DNA of 64,000 bases. Source: an uncultured Bacteroidales bacterium. Lineage in GTDB: Bacteria; Bacteroidota; Bacteroidia; Bacteroidales; P3. A model generated the notes under the pieces. That model was not told the DNA's origin and made no database searches. It worked only from the letters and a program-made list of their open reading frames with translations. Of the stretch, positions 19,126 to 27,198 are shown piece after piece. Position 1 is the first letter of the stretch, and each line of letters opens with the position of its first letter. The stretch covers positions 8,416-72,415 of the forward strand of contig CAJUFX010000001.1 of NCBI GenBank assembly GCA_910586395.1, given 5' to 3'. Both the position numbers and the translations under genes were made by a program.

Positions 19126-19418
19126 CGTTTTATTACTGAAAAATATGGCCTTGACCTCAGATTTCCCCTTGGAAACGTCAGACAAACTGATATCAACAAC
19201 GTAAAATCAACAACACAAAACTGGTTACCAAACAAATACCGAACCATATATTGAAAACACCGAAAAACGCGACCGGCGGACGGAAACCGCTGAAGTGAGT
19301 GTGGCGGGGCGACCGGGGAAAACAAAAGCGGCAGGCCTGAAATCGGACCTGCCGCCCGAGACGGCGGCGCCGTGCCGCAAGCCTTGCTACGGACTGCTTG
19401 CCGACACCGCCGGGTTAT

Positions 19419-19559
19419 TTTGTTGCCATCATACCACGCCACCTCGTCTTTGTCATCGCTCCCGGCATACTTCGTGCCGTCCACTTTTGGCCGCCCCGCG
19501 CCATCGAACGGACTTCCGTCCGTCCGATTTTGGCCGCCAAAGTAATATGTGCCTGATTC
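19419..19559 (-). pseudogene. Fragment of a SUMF1/formylglycine-generating-enzyme-like gene
   Basis: The minus-strand translation over about 47 codons contains ESGTYYFGGQNRTDG and then KYAGSDDKDEVAWYDGNK. The latter closely matches the core (Y-x-G-S-x-x-x-D-E-V-A-W-Y) of SUMF1-type proteins common in Bacteroidota surface loci. The similarity stops abruptly on both sides, and the catalytic cysteine region expected further downstream is absent. This is therefore most likely a decayed remnant. The match was made by eye. Confidence 0.6.
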
Positions 19560-19799
19560 CAAAGTTTTTTGAAAAAAAAGTTTTCGACAAGCCACCGGAA
19601 CGGTAGGAATGACGCGGGGTGCGGAGGAGTGGCGGGGGATCGGATGATGGATTTGGCACCAAGGATGCGGCGGGCCATGCGGGAAAGCCCCTTACGGGAA
19701 GCGGAAACGGGGCGGCCCTGCGCGGCGGTCGCGTTCAAAACGAAACTTTTTTTCATCTGTTTTTATTCTCAATCGTACATTATAAAAACGTTTACGGAC

Positions 19800-20609
19800 A
19801 TGGCAAAAATTATCGTACAGGACACGGAAGTGACGGTTGTCGGCGTAAAGGGCGAGAATTATATCTGCATTACTGACTTGGCACGTTATAAAAATGCCGA
19901 GCACACGGACGATATTATCAAGAATTGGATACGCAATAGGAATACTATCGAATTATTGGGTATATGGGAATTATTGCATAACCCCAAGTTTAAACCCGTC
20001 GAATTTGACGGGTTTAGACAAGCAGCAGGCTTGAATGGTTTTGTAATGACCCCTAAACGCTGGACTGAATCCACAAATGCTATCGGTATCATCTCAAAAC
20101 CCGGAAGATACGGTGGAACTTATGCCCACACAGATATTGCATTGGAATTTGCATCATGGATTTCAATAGAATTCAAACTTTATCTGCTTAAGGAGTTCCA
20201 GCGGTTGAAGGCTGCAGAGCAGGCACAAATTGGCTGGTCTGTCAAACGGGAACTGTCTAAAATCAACTATCGCATTCACACACATGCCATTAAGTGCAAT
20301 TTGATTCCGGCGGAGGTCACGCCGGCACAGGCCGGCGTTATCTACGCTTGCGAGGCCGATGTGCTGAACGTAGCCCTGTTCGGCCTGACGGCCAAACAGT
20401 GGCGCGACGCCCATCCCGACCGGAAAGGCAACCTCCGCGACTACGCGACCATCAACGAGCTGATTTGCCTGTCCAATCTCGAAAATCTCAATGCCGCCCT
20501 TATCGACCAGGCGCTACCGCAACGCGAACGCCTCCTTCGGCTCAACAAAATCGCCATCCATCAGATGCAGGTGCTGGAGGACACCGGCGGACGGAAACTG
20601 CTGAAATGA
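19800..20609 (+). CDS. KilA-N domain protein
   Basis: 269 residues from the ATG at 19800; the frame runs further upstream, but those residues look non-coding. Residues about 1-130 match the KilA-N/Bro-N-like DNA-binding fold seen in phage and mobile-element proteins (YICITDLARYKN, then IIKNWIRNRNTIELLGIWE and FASWISIEFKLYLLKEFQRL). The C-terminal part (about 160-265) is a helical region ending in a conserved-looking IDQALPQRERLLRLNKIAIHQM. The 5' half is A+T-rich, while the part after about 20300 is as GC-rich as the chromosome. The protein binds DNA by inference; its real role is unknown. Confidence 0.85.
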   Translation: MAKIIVQDTEVTVVGVKGENYICITDLARYKNAEHTDDIIKNWIRNRNTIELLGIWELLHNPKFKPVEFDGFRQAAGLNGFVMTPKRWTESTNAIGIISKPGRYGGTYAHTDIALEFASWISIEFKLYLLKEFQRLKAAEQAQIGWSVKRELSKINYRIHTHAIKCNLIPAEVTPAQAGVIYACEADVLNVALFGLTAKQWRDAHPDRKGNLRDYATINELICLSNLENLNAALIDQALPQRERLLRLNKIAIHQMQVLEDTGGRKLLK

Positions 20610-20707
20610 GGACCGACGCGCGAGGGTTCGGACAAGCCAGCAACCGTCTTGAACACAAATGGCTGACAAAGGGATGGGCGACAAGGAGAGGTTGAAGATA
20701 GGGGGCG

Positions 20708-20724
20708 GTTTGGCAAAGCCAAAC
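20708..20724. repeat. Short perfect hairpin after the KilA-N gene
   Basis: gtttggc and gccaaac with a three-base loop, just upstream of the U32 promoter. It lacks a T-run, so terminator activity is doubtful. Confidence 0.5.
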
Positions 20725-20741
20725 TGAAAAACAAGGTTTCG

Positions 20742-20773
20742 TTTGTCTCCGCGCTCCCCTTTCACTATCTTTG
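20742..20773 (+). promoter_or_regulatory. Bacteroidota-type promoter for the U32 peptidase gene
   Basis: TTTG at 20742-20745, a 20-bp spacer and TATCTTTG at 20766-20773, about 60 bp before the start codon. Both boxes match consensus. Confidence 0.8.
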
Positions 20774-20835
20774 TGCCTTATTTTCGGGAGCCGAACCGCT
20801 TGGGGCGGTTCAGACCGAATTAAAACGACTTCTGC

Positions 20836-22131
20836 ATGAACCAACAAAATACGTTTCCCCTTCCGGAGGCCGTGCGCGAGGCGGCGCGGCACATCGAAAT
20901 CATGGCGCCGGCCGGCTCGTTCGCGGCCCTGCACGCCGCGCTCAAGGCGGGCGCGGACGCCGTCTATTTCGGCATCGGCTCGCTGAACATGCGCGCCACG
21001 GCGGCCATGAACTTTACCGAAGCCGACCTGCCGGAAATAACCGCCCTCTGCCACGCGCGGGGCGCGAAAGCCTATCTGACCGTCAATACGATTGTTTACG
21101 ACGAGGAGCAGGCGCAGATCGCGCACGTGCTGGAACTGGCCAAGACGCACCAAGTCGATGCCGTCATCGCGTCCGACTGGGCCGTCATCACGCGGGCGCG
21201 GGAACTCGGCTTAGAGGTGCATATCTCCACGCAGTGCAACATCACGAATATCGCGGCCGTGCGCCACTACGCCACCTACGCCGACGTCATCGTGGCCTCG
21301 CGCGAGATGCGCCTCGAACAGCTTGCGCGCCTCATCGAACAGATCCGGGAACAGGACATACGCGGCCCGAAAGGCGAGTTGGTGCAGGTGGAGATTTTCG
21401 TGCACGGCGCGCTCTGCATGGCCGTTTCGGGCAAATGCTACCTGAGCCTCGACCACTTGGCGCGTTCGGCCAACCGCGGCAGCTGCCTCCAGCTCTGCCG
21501 CCGCCCGTACCGCCTTTCGGAGGTGGCCGACACGCCGGAGCAGGAAATCACGGAAATCGACGTCGAAAACCAATACCTGCTTTCGCCCAAAGACCTCAAG
21601 ACGGTGGACTTCCTCGACAAACTGATTGCCACTGGCATCCGCGTGCTCAAAATCGAGGGGCGCGGCCGGGCGGCGGACTATGTCAAGACCGTGACCGAAG
21701 TCTATCGGGAGGCCGTGAACGCGGTGGCCGACGGCAGTTACGGCCCGGAGAGAATCGCCCTTTGGAACGAACGGCTCGGCCATGTCTATCACCGCGGCTT
21801 TTGGGAAGGTTACTACATGGGCAAGAAGACGGGCGAATGGAGCACGCGCTACGGCTCGTCGGCCGACCGCAAGAAGACTTACGTGGGCCTGGTGGCCAAC
21901 TATTTCAGCCGCCTGCAGGTGGCCGAAATCAAGGTGGAGGCCGGCGAATTTTCGGTAGGCGACGAACTGACCATTATCGGCCCGCGCACGGGTGCCTACG
22001 AGAGCACCGTGCCGGAAATCCGCGTGGACCTCGTGCCGGTGCAGACGACGCGCAAGGGCGAGTCGTGCTCCATTCCCGTAAGCGAACCCGTGCGCAAGGG
22101 CGACAAGGTCTATCGCGTGGATAAGGCCTAA
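20836..22131 (+). CDS. U32-family peptidase / hydroxylation-type protein
   Basis: 431 residues with a TIM-barrel-like N-terminal region (MAPAGSFAALHAALKAGADAVYFG near 24) and the U32 signature at about 190-210, EIFVHGALCMAVSGKCYLS. A C-terminal beta-barrel domain follows (about 345-431). Family members include the collagenase-type PrtC and the RNA-hydroxylation proteins RlhA and TrhP/YegQ; tRNA or rRNA hydroxylation is at least as likely as proteolysis. It has its own promoter and ends near the convergent DUF1016 gene. Confidence 0.9.
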   Translation: MNQQNTFPLPEAVREAARHIEIMAPAGSFAALHAALKAGADAVYFGIGSLNMRATAAMNFTEADLPEITALCHARGAKAYLTVNTIVYDEEQAQIAHVLELAKTHQVDAVIASDWAVITRARELGLEVHISTQCNITNIAAVRHYATYADVIVASREMRLEQLARLIEQIREQDIRGPKGELVQVEIFVHGALCMAVSGKCYLSLDHLARSANRGSCLQLCRRPYRLSEVADTPEQEITEIDVENQYLLSPKDLKTVDFLDKLIATGIRVLKIEGRGRAADYVKTVTEVYREAVNAVADGSYGPERIALWNERLGHVYHRGFWEGYYMGKKTGEWSTRYGSSADRKKTYVGLVANYFSRLQVAEIKVEAGEFSVGDELTIIGPRTGAYESTVPEIRVDLVPVQTTRKGESCSIPVSEPVRKGDKVYRVDKA

Positions 22132-22139
22132 TAATGTGA

Positions 22140-22157
22140 CAACGATTTTAATCGTTG
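22140..22157. terminator. Hairpin between convergent U32 and DUF1016 genes
   Basis: caacgatt and aatcgttg (8 bp each) separated by two bases. It overlaps the DUF1016 stop codon. The stem is short and no clear T-run follows, so its strength is uncertain. Confidence 0.45.
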
Positions 22158-23251
22158 CCTAATTCCTTTTCTATTTCCTCTATGGTGGGCAACATACTTT
22201 TGAAATCCGCCATCAATTGATTGTAAATTTTCATAGAAGAAATGCCGATAGGTGTTTCAATACCCCGTAAGGAATACTCGGCTACAATATCGTTTTTTTC
22301 TTTACACACCAACAATCCGATAGTTGGATTATCCCTTTCGGAACGAAACTGCTGATCTACCGCTGACACATAAAACTTGAGTTGTCCCACGTGTTCCGGT
22401 TTGAATTTAGAGGCTTTCAATTCTACTACGACATAACTATGTAAACGCACATGATAGAAAAGCAAATCTACATAAAAACTCTCATTTCCGATATTCAGCT
22501 GCACCTGTCTTCCATAAAAAGTAAATCCTTTTCCTAATTCCAAAAGGAAGCGGGAAACATGTGTGTCAAGATAGTTTTCTATTTCCCGCTCTTCCATTTC
22601 TTTTCGTACGCCCATCAAATCGATGACATACGGATCTTTCGTCATTTGTCGGGCAAGATCACTTTGGATGTGGGGCAATGTATTGGCAAAGTTATTGACG
22701 GCTTTCCCTTGACGCCTATGCAACCGACTGTCTATTTGCCATCCTAGCGTAGATCGGCTCCAATTGTTTTCCACTGTATTCCGGATGTAAAACCATGCGC
22801 TATTCACTTCTTTACAGCGTTGCAAAATCATCACATGATGTCCCCACGGTATAGAAAAGAAGATCTCTTCGACTTGCTGAAACGCCGGCGAAGACAATTG
22901 GGAAACAAGTTGTTTCCCAATTACATCATCCTGACAATAAAACAAATACCATTGCCTGATATATTTAAGATTACGCAGAGAGAAGCCCTTCATTTTAGGG
23001 AATTCCACCAGCAAATCCGTACTAAGGCGTTCCAAAAAACCATCTCCCCACCGCGTTTGCCTCTGTTTTTCCACAATCTCGCACCCCATCTGCCAATATA
23101 AGCGAAGCAGTCCCTGATTTACTTTTACAACCGCTTTTATCTGACTCCGACGAATATCATGTTCTATTTTCCCAAACCATTTCCTATACTCATCGGTTCG
23201 AAACATCATATTCGATTGATTAAACGCCATAGTACTTTGAAAATTTACCAT
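22148..23251 (-). CDS. DUF1016 (YhcG-type) PD-(D/E)xK nuclease-domain protein
   Basis: 367 residues. The N-terminal DUF1016_N helical/winged region contains NQGLLRLYWQMGCEIVEKQ and SLRNLKYIRQWYLFY. The C-terminal nuclease-like domain (about 215-345) holds the active-site pattern FYVDLLFYH then VVVELKASKF, i.e. D...ExK. Such proteins often occur in defence islands, near restriction systems and mobile elements, but their substrate is not settled. The gene is clearly A+T-richer than its neighbours, suggesting horizontal acquisition. It starts 48 bp downstream of the lamin-tail protein gene on the same strand. Confidence 0.9.
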   Translation of the reverse strand: MVNFQSTMAFNQSNMMFRTDEYRKWFGKIEHDIRRSQIKAVVKVNQGLLRLYWQMGCEIVEKQRQTRWGDGFLERLSTDLLVEFPKMKGFSLRNLKYIRQWYLFYCQDDVIGKQLVSQLSSPAFQQVEEIFFSIPWGHHVMILQRCKEVNSAWFYIRNTVENNWSRSTLGWQIDSRLHRRQGKAVNNFANTLPHIQSDLARQMTKDPYVIDLMGVRKEMEEREIENYLDTHVSRFLLELGKGFTFYGRQVQLNIGNESFYVDLLFYHVRLHSYVVVELKASKFKPEHVGQLKFYVSAVDQQFRSERDNPTIGLLVCKEKNDIVAEYSLRGIETPIGISSMKIYNQLMADFKSMLPTIEEIEKELGND

Positions 23252-23299
23252 TTATATATTCTCCTTAACACGCCACATAATACAAGCTGGAATAGCAAC

Positions 23300-25360
23300 T
23301 TAGCCCACCGCGAACGCGTAACGCAGCATTTTGCGGCGGCCGTCCGGATGTACGAGCCGGATGAACCAGACATAGACGCCCGGACGCAGGCTCAGCCCCT
23401 TGTCGTCCTCGCCTTTATAGACCCAGCGGCCGCGCGTGGGTAAAATCTCCTCTTCCGCCAGCGTCTTCATCTTGCGGCCGTAAGCGTCGTAGAGTTCCGC
23501 CTTGCAACTGAAGCCTTGCAGGGCCTCGTTCCACGTAATTTCCGTATAGTCGTTGAGACCGTCGCCGTTGGGCGTGATGAGCCGCGTCGTGAAATCGAAA
23601 TAACGGCCGTGGGCGCGTTCCTCGGCTTCCAAATCGCCGTTGTACTGCGAATTGGGACAGCCCGGCGTGGCACCGCCCGCCGACATAGCGGCCGACTGCC
23701 AGTTGTCGGGGCGCAGGGCCGACGTCTTGAAGCCGATGCGTTCGAGCGAAACGCCCTTGACCGACGGCAACAGCACGTGGTGCATGGCCTTGTCATAGAC
23801 GGCTTCCTCGCCATAGACCGTGTCTCCGGGCGAGAGCCACGCCCAGATCAGGCGGCCGCCGGAGGCGTTGAGCGTCGGGAAAGCGGCGGCGGTATAGAGT
23901 TGTTCCGTACAGGGCGCATAGCGCGGCGACAGAGCGGCGGCGTCCTTGCAGTAGGCGACGTAGCCGCCGGGCGGGATGCGACAGGCCGTATCCTTGCAGA
24001 GCCGCGACCATTTGATTTTGCCGGGCGGCTTATGACCCGGTGACGGCGCCGTGGGCTCCTCCCCACCCGCGTCCGCCGCCGCGCCGCCGCTTTCCCCGCT
24101 CACGACGCCTACATATAAATAGTAGGGCGCGACGGCCGTGTCGGAAGCGTTGTAAAACTCTATGAACTTGCTTTCGCCGCTTTCGACATCGAACAGGATT
24201 TCGCTCCACCGCAAGGCCGTCGCCTCCGGCGGCCGCCGCCAATCGACCGCGGACGGGGCGGGTTCTTCCGGCAACGTATCGACCACCGGCGGGTTTGGAA
24301 CCACCACTTCCGGCAGCGTATCGACCACCGGCGGTTCCGGGTCTCCGTCCCCCGGCAACGTGTCCGCCACCGGTAAGTCCGGCTCTTCCGGCAACGTATC
24401 GACCACGGGCGGGGCGGGCTCTTCCGGCGGGTCGGGTTCCGCTTCGCCGCCGCCCAAACGCATATAGTCCACGGCGAATTTCGTCGCCCGGGAAGCCGTA
24501 CCATAACAGGCATAGAAACCCGTATAAAGCGGGGCATTCCGCAGACTGTCAGGTAAAAGCGACGTCCAATCCCAAGCGAATGCCCCGCCCTCCGGCCGCC
24601 AAAGCGCGCTGTCGGCCGGCCGTACCCAAGCGGCGGCGACACACGGGGCATCCGCCACGGCCTCGCCCCCGCCCTCCGACGACGCGTCCCCATCGTCCGC
24701 AGTCCCCGAAGCCGTGCCCCCTACCCGCCACCGCAACTCATACACCCCGCCGCTACTTTTCTTATAAACCGTCTCCCCTGACCACAGCAGCGTCGTTGCC
24801 GTCCCTCGTTGCCGATACAGCCGCCAGCGGTTCTCGCTGCCCTTTTCGCCCATTTGGAAATACAAGGCCTGCACGGCCGTATCCTTATCCGACCACAGCG
24901 TATCGCCGCCGCCCCAGCCGCTCAACCAAAGGTAATACCGAAAATAATTCGTGGAAGACGGATTAAAGCCAGTGCTGAACCGTCCCTGCCAACACAAGCC
25001 ATCCCGCACGGCCGCCGCCCAAAAATCGGCAAAAGCCGCCCCCGCCTCCGGTGTCGGGTCACCCGATACCGACCGCATGAGAAACAGCACGTCTTTGGCC
25101 GCCTTGCCGTCGGTGCGCGCCCTTCCTTCTTCCAAGACGAAATCGCCCGTCCGTCCCGTCCAAGCCGACAGATCCCCCTCGAAATCCTCCTGCCAATGGA
25201 CGGGCATCTGCGCCCGCGACCCCCCCACACACGCCAGCAACGCCCATAAAGCCCACCATGCCGCCCCCCGCCTCCGGCACCAACCAACGCCCGGCCTCCA
25301 AACACGCCCGCGTTCATCCCGTTTCCGCTTCATGCCCATCGGCTTCCTAAAATTTTTCAT
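23300..25360 (-). CDS. Lamin-tail-domain surface protein with gliding-type C-terminus
   Basis: 686 residues as drawn, though Met8 or Met10 may be the true start. A basic stretch precedes a signal-like core (AAWWALWALLACVGGSRA, about 33-50). Residues 55-300 look like a beta-sandwich module, and 308-373 are a Pro/Asp/Glu linker built on VDTLPEE-type repeats. A lamin-tail domain follows at about 380-545 (SEILFDVESGESKFIEFYN). The C-terminal 95 residues (TRLITPNGDGLND... to the end) match FlgD/gliding-motility-type C-terminal domains. It is probably exported and cell-surface associated; the ligand is unknown. Confidence 0.85.
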   Translation of the reverse strand: MKNFRKPMGMKRKRDERGRVWRPGVGWCRRRGAAWWALWALLACVGGSRAQMPVHWQEDFEGDLSAWTGRTGDFVLEEGRARTDGKAAKDVLFLMRSVSGDPTPEAGAAFADFWAAAVRDGLCWQGRFSTGFNPSSTNYFRYYLWLSGWGGGDTLWSDKDTAVQALYFQMGEKGSENRWRLYRQRGTATTLLWSGETVYKKSSGGVYELRWRVGGTASGTADDGDASSEGGGEAVADAPCVAAAWVRPADSALWRPEGGAFAWDWTSLLPDSLRNAPLYTGFYACYGTASRATKFAVDYMRLGGGEAEPDPPEEPAPPVVDTLPEEPDLPVADTLPGDGDPEPPVVDTLPEVVVPNPPVVDTLPEEPAPSAVDWRRPPEATALRWSEILFDVESGESKFIEFYNASDTAVAPYYLYVGVVSGESGGAAADAGGEEPTAPSPGHKPPGKIKWSRLCKDTACRIPPGGYVAYCKDAAALSPRYAPCTEQLYTAAAFPTLNASGGRLIWAWLSPGDTVYGEEAVYDKAMHHVLLPSVKGVSLERIGFKTSALRPDNWQSAAMSAGGATPGCPNSQYNGDLEAEERAHGRYFDFTTRLITPNGDGLNDYTEITWNEALQGFSCKAELYDAYGRKMKTLAEEEILPTRGRWVYKGEDDKGLSLRPGVYVWFIRLVHPDGRRKMLRYAFAVG
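24242..24439 (-). repeat. Coding repeats: VDTLP linker
   Basis: About five degenerate copies of a 12-17-residue unit centred on (P)VVDTLPE(E) encode a proline- and acid-rich linker in the lamin-tail protein. The DNA copies share accgtatcgacc-type cores, so unequal recombination could change their number. Confidence 0.75.
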
Positions 25361-25382
25361 CCTGCACTTCGATTTTTTTCCT

Positions 25383-25390
25383 TATTTTTG
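25383..25390 (+). promoter_or_regulatory. Candidate -7 element for asd
   Basis: TATTTTTG matches TAnnTTTG and lies about 100 bp upstream of the asd start, just outside the divergent lamin-tail gene. The -33 box is unclear. Confidence 0.5.
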
Positions 25391-25490
25391 CTCTCCTCTT
25401 CGCGGCCGCGACGCCCCTTTTACAGGAGGCCTACGATGCCTTTATATAATATACGTCCGACGGCCGGAAACCGATGAAAATAAATTGCAA

Positions 25491-26489
25491 ATGTCTGAAA
25501 AACTGAAAATAGCCGTTTTGGGCGCCACGGGTCTCGTGGGCTCCAAAATGTTACAGGTCATGGAAGAATACGGCCTGACCGATATCGAACTCCTGCCGGC
25601 GGCCTCCGCCAAATCGGTGGGCAAACCCGTCCGCTTCGCCGCCCGCGACTACCGAGTGGTTTCGGTAGAAGACGCCATCGCCGCGCATCCCGACTACGCC
25701 ATCTTTTCGGCCGGCGGCGCCACCTCGCTCAACTACGCGCCCCGCTTCGCCGAAACGGGTTGCACCGTCGTCGATAACTCCTCGGCCTGGCGCATGGATC
25801 CTAACGTGCCGCTCGTCGTGCCTGAAATCAATATGGACGCCGTCAAGCCCGAACACCGCCTTATCGCCAACCCCAACTGCTCCACGATTCAGATGGTCAT
25901 GGCGCTTGCCCCCATCCACAAGGCCTACGGCATCAAACGGCTCGTCGTCTCCACCTATCAGTCGGTCAGCGGCTCAGGCATCAAGGCCTTACGCCAGCTC
26001 GAAGACGAAGAAAAGGGCGCGGAGGGCGAAAAGGCCTATCCGTATCAGATTCACCGCAACCTCTTCCCGCACGGCGGCGACTTTCAAGAAGACGGCTACA
26101 CGACCGAAGAGACCAAACTGCTGAACGAAACGCGCAAAATCCTATCCGACCCGACCATCGCCGTGACCGCGACCGTCGTGCGCGTACCGGTGTCGGGCGG
26201 GCATTCCGAAGCCGTCAATGTGGAGACGCGCAAACCTTTCGAATTAAATGACATCCGCTCCCTGTTGAGCAAAATGCCGGGCGTCCGTCTCGTGGATGAA
26301 CCGGCACGCAACCTCTACCCGATGCCGCTCTTCGCCTACGACAAGAACGAAGTGTTCGTGGGCCGCATCCGCCGCGACGAAAGCATAGAAAACGGCCTCA
26401 ACCTCTGGATTGTGGCCGACAACATCCGCAAAGGCGCGGCCACCAACGCCGTACAGATTGTATTGCAACTCATCGCCCGACGGGGCTGA
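25491..26489 (+). CDS. asd: Aspartate-semialdehyde dehydrogenase
   Basis: Reduces aspartyl phosphate to aspartate semialdehyde with NADPH, the branch point to lysine/diaminopimelate, threonine and methionine. The 332 residues from the ATG at 25491 give the normal N-terminus with GATGLVGSKM at 11-20. Catalytic Cys130 sits in NPNCSTIQM, and VSTYQSVSGSG and the later RVPVSGGHSEAV contain further active-site residues. The open frame extends upstream across the opposite-strand gene, but that part is not plausible protein. dapD, a later enzyme of the same pathway, lies 0.7 kb away on the other strand. Confidence 0.97.
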   Translation: MSEKLKIAVLGATGLVGSKMLQVMEEYGLTDIELLPAASAKSVGKPVRFAARDYRVVSVEDAIAAHPDYAIFSAGGATSLNYAPRFAETGCTVVDNSSAWRMDPNVPLVVPEINMDAVKPEHRLIANPNCSTIQMVMALAPIHKAYGIKRLVVSTYQSVSGSGIKALRQLEDEEKGAEGEKAYPYQIHRNLFPHGGDFQEDGYTTEETKLLNETRKILSDPTIAVTATVVRVPVSGGHSEAVNVETRKPFELNDIRSLLSKMPGVRLVDEPARNLYPMPLFAYDKNEVFVGRIRRDESIENGLNLWIVADNIRKGAATNAVQIVLQLIARRG

Positions 26490-26538
26490 CCCCTCCGTCG
26501 GAACCTAATCTGAAACAGGCAGCACCCGACGAGCCGGC

Positions 26539-26566
26539 GTGTCAGATATCTTGACCTTTCTGACAC
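26539..26566. repeat. Inverted repeat downstream of asd
   Basis: gtgtcaga at 26539-26546 pairs with tctgacac at 26559-26566. It stands just before the larger terminator hairpin. Confidence 0.55.
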
Positions 26567-26571
26567 ACCTT

Positions 26572-26620
26572 AAAAAAAGGGGCTGTGCCAAAATGCAAAT
26601 TTTGACACAACCCCTTTTCC
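26572..26620 (-). terminator. Intrinsic terminator of the tpx-dapD-thioredoxin unit
   Basis: Arms at about 26575-26594 and 26599-26618. On the minus-strand transcript the two imperfect positions become G-U pairs, giving an almost perfect stem of about 20 bp followed by seven U. On the plus strand the same positions are C-A mismatches, so the element is built for the minus-strand operon, but it may also stop asd transcripts. Confidence 0.85.
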
Positions 26621-26684
26621 CTTTCGCGCCGACACGCGGCCGGGCGACGACCGAAACGACCGCCGGCCTTAAATCCGGCATCTA

Positions 26685-27173
26685 TTATTTCTTCAGCAGA
26701 AACTCTTTGACGACCTGATCCAACTGTTCTTTCTGCAACAGCCCGGGCTGTACGGCCGGCTGACCGCTGGCCGGAATGAAAAGCATGAGCGGAATGCTCT
26801 GCACGCCGAAAACCTGCGCCAGTTCGGGTTCCTTGTCGATATTGACCTTATAGACTTTGATTTTGCCTTGATAGGCCGTCGCCACCTCTTCCAGTATCGG
26901 GCCCAGCATGCGGCACGGCCGGCACCAGTCGGCATAGAAATCCACGATGGCCGGGAGCGTGCCCTTGTATTGAAATTCCTTGGGCGAGGCGTTGTAGTCA
27001 TAGACTTTTTCACGGAAAGCCGCCGTCGTCAGGTGCTCGATGGCCGAGGCCTGCTTGGAAGCCGGCACCGAGGGTTCGCCCGAAGCCAACACCTGCGCTT
27101 CGGCCACCATGACACCCGATACGAGCAAGCCCGCCGCCAAAGTCCAACGACACAACGTTTTCATCTTCTTCAT
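26685..27173 (-). CDS. Exported thioredoxin-family protein
   Basis: 162 residues with an N-terminal signal peptide (KKMKTLCRWTLAAGLLVSG, cleavage near AEA). A thioredoxin fold follows, with the redox pair Cys84-Arg-Pro-Cys87 in FYADWCRPCRML and the cis-proline loop in QSIPLMLF. CRPC instead of the classical CGPC should change the redox potential. It is probably periplasmic, acting as a reductase or disulfide carrier. It lies 25 bp downstream of dapD and is likely the last gene of that transcript. Confidence 0.9.
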   Translation of the reverse strand: MKKMKTLCRWTLAAGLLVSGVMVAEAQVLASGEPSVPASKQASAIEHLTTAAFREKVYDYNASPKEFQYKGTLPAIVDFYADWCRPCRMLGPILEEVATAYQGKIKVYKVNIDKEPELAQVFGVQSIPLMLFIPASGQPAVQPGLLQKEQLDQVVKEFLLKK

Positions 27174-27198
27174 ATTCGTTATCTCCTACTATTATAAA

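Larger units (their letters stand above)
19017..19799. other. 783-bp gap with remnants, no intact gene
   Basis: The left part (to about 19260) is A+T-rich and contains a minus-strand -7 candidate. Around 19328-19356 lies a GC hairpin, gcggcagg paired with cctgccgc, suitable as a terminator of the decayed gene to its right. 19419-19559 encodes a fragment resembling formylglycine-generating (SUMF1-type) proteins on the minus strand. From about 19560 to 19799 there are poly-T/poly-A stretches and short open frames, but nothing recognisable. Confidence 0.7.

Noticed and set aside
19110..19595. 161-codon minus-strand gene across the gap left of the KilA-N gene
   Set aside because: Only codons about 13-59 resemble a known family; the rest is a random continuation through a hairpin and A+T-rich DNA, so it is treated as a gene remnant.
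19800..25360. A prophage covering the KilA-N to lamin-tail stretch
   Set aside because: No integrase, terminase, capsid or lysis genes and no attachment-site repeats are visible; only single genes look foreign.
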